Below are positions 6,025-8,253 of a stretch of 8,253 nucleotides of DNA, in pieces. The position numbers were made by a program, and so were the translations under genes. The stretch comes from Prevotella sp. (GTDB taxonomy: Bacteria; Bacteroidota; Bacteroidia; Bacteroidales; Bacteroidaceae): positions 1 through 8,253 of the forward strand of contig JAJQAR010000297.1 of the NCBI GenBank assembly GCA_021203705.1, given 5' to 3'. The notes beneath the pieces were generated by a model, which worked only from the letters and a program-made list of their open reading frames with translations, searched no databases and was not told the origin of the DNA. Positions within the stretch are counted from its first letter, which is position 1. Each line of letters starts with the position of its first letter.

Positions 6025-6858
6025 TTATTTTTCTTCTAATTTTGTTACTTTCTCACAAGAGGCGATATATTTCTCTGCCACGTTCTTGTTTTTAGAGTCA
6101 GGAAACTCGTTAATAAAACCGTAGCACTCATCCTCCGCATCCCTATAACGTTCCAATCTTTTCTCCTCCACACTCTGCTGTGCCAATTCATACTTACTCT
6201 TCATGATAAGGAAAGAGAAATTCTCTCGCAAATCACTGTAAGGATAGTCCTTTATGGCATTCTGCGCTGTAACAATACATGCCTCATAGTTGCTCCCGCC
6301 ACTGGTGCAGTTGCCGAAATATGTTCCGAGATTATAGTATAGCTGTGCAGAGTAAAGCTCTTTCTTGACCAATTTGTCCTGTAATTCAAAAAGCCTTTCC
6401 TGTGCCGCCTCTTTTTTCTCAGCCTCTGGATATAAATCTAAGTATTCCTGGAAAGCAGCTATTGCACTGTAAGTCTGCGACTGGTCAAGGCGCGGCTCAG
6501 GTGTACTCATGAAAAGACTTTCACCAGTATAATAGGAAGCCAATTCAGCATATATGCCTCTGGAATAAGTACTATAATATTTTTTGAAATAATCAGCTGC
6601 AATCTCATAGTCATTATCCAAAAACTCAGCCATAGCGAGCATGTAAAGGCTTTCCTCCGCATTGTCAGTGCCCTTCAACATGGTTACGACATCCTCCAAA
6701 AGAGCTATTGCCTGAGAGTATCGTCCACTGGCGAAGCACTCTTTGGCAAACTCGTATTTGTAATTATAGTCGGTTGACTTATAAACCGTGTTGAACTCAT
6801 GAGCGCAGCCTGAAAACAGGATTACCGATGATATGGCTATAAGGATAAAATTCTTCAT
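6025..6858 (-). CDS. bamD: Outer membrane protein assembly factor BamD (lipoprotein)
   Basis: A 277-residue lipoprotein of the Bam complex, which inserts beta-barrel proteins into the outer membrane. The signal sequence (1-17) ends in a lipobox-like LFSGC with Cys18 as the lipidated residue; Phe at -3 is slightly atypical. Tetratricopeptide-like helix pairs follow: YEFAKECFASGRYSQAIALL (35-54), LYMLAMAEFLDNDYEIAADY (71-90) and, after a proline-containing loop with TPEPRLDQ (119-126), AIAAFQEYLDLYP (132-144), then a repeat near 193-206 and a last pair near 236-255. I chose ATG 6858, not the in-frame ATG at 6951, because only 6858 begins directly with the signal peptide and because a good promoter (6877-6907) lies inside the longer version. 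It is first in the operon with rpoZ and the DUF4293 gene. Confidence 0.92.
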   Translation of the reverse strand: MKNFILIAISSVILFSGCAHEFNTVYKSTDYNYKYEFAKECFASGRYSQAIALLEDVVTMLKGTDNAEESLYMLAMAEFLDNDYEIAADYFKKYYSTYSRGIYAELASYYTGESLFMSTPEPRLDQSQTYSAIAAFQEYLDLYPEAEKKEAAQERLFELQDKLVKKELYSAQLYYNLGTYFGNCTSGGSNYEACIVTAQNAIKDYPYSDLRENFSFLIMKSKYELAQQSVEEKRLERYRDAEDECYGFINEFPDSKNKNVAEKYIASCEKVTKLEEK

Positions 6859-6876
6859 AATTCCGAAGTTAGCTTG

Positions 6877-6907
6877 CAAAAGTACATATTTTTCATTAAA
6901 CGGCAAT
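6877..6907 (-). promoter_or_regulatory. Predicted promoter of the bamD operon
   Basis: On the minus strand an exact -7 box TAnnTTTG (TACTTTTG, 6884-6877) is preceded by ATTG (6907-6904), a 3-of-4 match to TTTG at -33, with a 19-nt spacer. The start of transcription would fall near 6870, leaving a leader of about 12 nt before the ATG at 6858. This also supports that ATG over the longer in-frame start. Confidence 0.65.
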
Positions 6908-6958
6908 GTTTTGGTTTTATTTTTTAGTAGAATCATCTTTTTTATGCACATTTCTTAG

Positions 6959-6966
6959 TATTTTTG
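6959..6966 (+). promoter_or_regulatory. Predicted -7 box of the uvrB promoter
   Basis: TATTTTTG is an exact TAnnTTTG match and is followed by CAA, as at the bamD promoter. The predicted transcription start is about 7 nt downstream, giving a leader of roughly 20 nt. The -33 element is poor: the best candidate is a T-run near 6938-6941 with a short 17-nt spacer. No obvious SOS/LexA-type palindrome was seen around it. Confidence 0.5.
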
Positions 6967-6984
6967 CAATTTGTGAATTTGACT

Positions 6985-6988
6985 AAGG
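6985..6988 (+). promoter_or_regulatory. Ribosome binding site of uvrB
   Basis: AAGG lies 6 nt before the ATG at 6995 and matches the anti-Shine-Dalgarno end of 16S rRNA. Most other starts in this window lack such a site, so it helps to fix the uvrB start. Confidence 0.5.
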
Positions 6989-6994
6989 CTTATA

Positions 6995-8253
6995 ATGAGG
7001 GAGTTCAAACTTATATCGGAATACAGCCCTACTGGCGACCAGCCGGAAGCGATAAGAGACTTGACAGCAGGCATTGAGCGGGGCGACAAAGCACAGGTTC
7101 TTCTTGGCGTTACCGGTTCAGGAAAGACTTTCACCGTTGCGAATGTAATTGCGAATGTCAATAAACCTACACTCATATTGAGCCATAATAAAACCCTTGC
7201 GGCACAGTTGTACAGCGAGATGAAGTCGTTTTTCCCTGAAAATGCCGTTGAATATTACGTATCGTATTACGACTATTACCAGCCGGAGGCGTATCTTCCA
7301 CAAACCGACACGTATATAGAAAAAGACCTTTCCATCAACGAGGAGATAGATCGTCTGCGCCTGTCCGCCGTATCAGCATTACTCTCTGGGCGCACTGATG
7401 TTGTCGTGGTGTCTTCTGTTTCTTGTATCTATGGCATGGGAGGTCCTGTTGAGATGGCGAAGAGTGTGATAACGATCAAGAGAGGGCAGATATTGGACAG
7501 GAACAAGTTTTTGCGAGACTTAGTGAATGCCCTTTATGTGCGGAATGACATGGAGCTGAAACGCGGGAATTTCCGTGTTAAGGGAGATACTGTGGATGTC
7601 TTTATGGCATACAGCGACTATGTGTTGCGAGTGTCGTTCTGGGATGATGAGATTGACTCGATAGAAGAAATGGATTCCGTTACATTCCACCGTCTTGCAT
7701 CGTTTGATGATTATCAGATATATCCAGCCAATCTGTTTGTTACGTCAAAGGAACAGACAGAGATTGCGATAAGACAAATACAGGATGATCTTGTGGAGCG
7801 CATTGAATACTACAATGAATTAGGTGATGGCATTAAGGCGCAGCGTATCAAGGAAAGGGTGGAATATGATATGGAGATGATAAAGGAACTCGGACACTGT
7901 GCAGGAATAGAAAACTATTCGCGCTATTTTGATGGACGTGAACCAGGACAGAAGCCTTATTGCCTGTTGGACTTTTTCCCAAAAGACTTTCTGCTTGTAG
8001 TTGACGAGAGTCATGTCAGCGTGCCGCAGATCAGTGCCATGTATGGTGGAGACAGGGCACGCAAGACTAATCTTGTGGAATATGGTTTCCGCTTGCCTGC
8101 CGCTTTCGACAACCGTCCTTTGAGGTTTGAGGAGTTCCAAAGTATGTTGAACCAGGTGATTTATGTTTCTGCCACCCCAGCAGACTTTGAGCTTGAGGAG
8201 GCTGGCGGTGTAATAGTTGAACAGGTGATTAGACCTACGGGACTGTTTGATCC
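6995..8253 (+). CDS. uvrB: Excinuclease ABC subunit UvrB (partial, 3' end outside window)
   Basis: UvrB is the damage-verifying helicase-like subunit of nucleotide excision repair; it is loaded by UvrA and then recruits UvrC. The first 419 codons of a protein usually near 670-690 residues are present and the frame is open to the window edge. Visible motifs are Walker A GVTGSGKT (38-45), the damage-probing beta-hairpin region YYDYYQPEAYLPQTDTYIEKD split here as YYDYYQPEAY (91-100) plus LPQTDTYIEKD (101-111), the UvrA-interaction domain (about 155-250), Walker B DESH (337-340), motif VSATP (391-395) and RPTG (413-416). The second helicase domain and the C-terminal UVR motif lie beyond the edge. 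The ATG at 6995 gives the family's usual N-terminus (FKLISEYSPTGDQPEAI) and follows an AAGG. It is divergent from bamD across 136 bp. Confidence 0.98.
   Translation, partial: MREFKLISEYSPTGDQPEAIRDLTAGIERGDKAQVLLGVTGSGKTFTVANVIANVNKPTLILSHNKTLAAQLYSEMKSFFPENAVEYYVSYYDYYQPEAYLPQTDTYIEKDLSINEEIDRLRLSAVSALLSGRTDVVVVSSVSCIYGMGGPVEMAKSVITIKRGQILDRNKFLRDLVNALYVRNDMELKRGNFRVKGDTVDVFMAYSDYVLRVSFWDDEIDSIEEMDSVTFHRLASFDDYQIYPANLFVTSKEQTEIAIRQIQDDLVERIEYYNELGDGIKAQRIKERVEYDMEMIKELGHCAGIENYSRYFDGREPGQKPYCLLDFFPKDFLLVVDESHVSVPQISAMYGGDRARKTNLVEYGFRLPAAFDNRPLRFEEFQSMLNQVIYVSATPADFELEEAGGVIVEQVIRPTGLFD

Noticed and set aside
6859..6951. N-terminal extension of bamD by 31 codons
   Set aside because: The extension is Lys/Asn-rich, lacks signal-peptide character, would bury the true signal peptide and contains the predicted promoter.

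Overview
The window reads as a chromosomal segment of a Bacteroidales bacterium, most likely Prevotellaceae (Prevotella or a relative). The evidence is a Bacteroidetes-type RNA polymerase omega subunit, a DUF4293 membrane protein, a BamD-type lipoprotein, a type IX secretion (T9SS) sorting domain, a DUF4861 protein, A-rich leaders mostly without Shine-Dalgarno sites, and promoters with the Bacteroidetes -7 box TAnnTTTG. Genus is inferred; no rRNA or other typing marker is present.

Layout. Positions 112-1257 (+) encode an iron-containing alcohol dehydrogenase with its own promoter. Its last codons and stop lie in a tandem AATTAAG repeat, followed by a 62-nt imperfect inverted repeat and a strong hairpin terminator (1375-1413) that can serve the two convergent transcripts meeting there. 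From 6858 down to 1442 six genes run on the minus strand. The first three are a tight housekeeping block: bamD (outer-membrane assembly lipoprotein), rpoZ (omega) and a four-helix DUF4293 membrane protein, with a 12-nt gap and then a TAATG overlap. The next three encode exported proteins: a small protein with a T9SS type A-like C-terminal domain, a 654-residue beta-helix protein of the Cthe_2159/DUF4353 carbohydrate-binding type joined to it by an ATGA overlap, and a DUF4861 protein after an 80-nt gap. At 6995 uvrB starts on the plus strand, divergent from bamD, and runs off the window after 419 codons.

How the genes fit together. bamD and uvrB are core genes fired from back-to-back promoters in a 136-bp region. 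The exported trio looks like a surface polysaccharide-related module placed directly behind the core block, with no clear terminator between them. The most interesting element is the translationally coupled pair at 2749-5165. Both proteins carry a signal peptide and a similar short N-terminal beta module, but only the small one has a T9SS sorting domain, while the large one ends in a Gly/Thr/Pro tail and an aromatic terminus. No CRISPR array, tRNA, rRNA, insertion sequence or prophage is visible.
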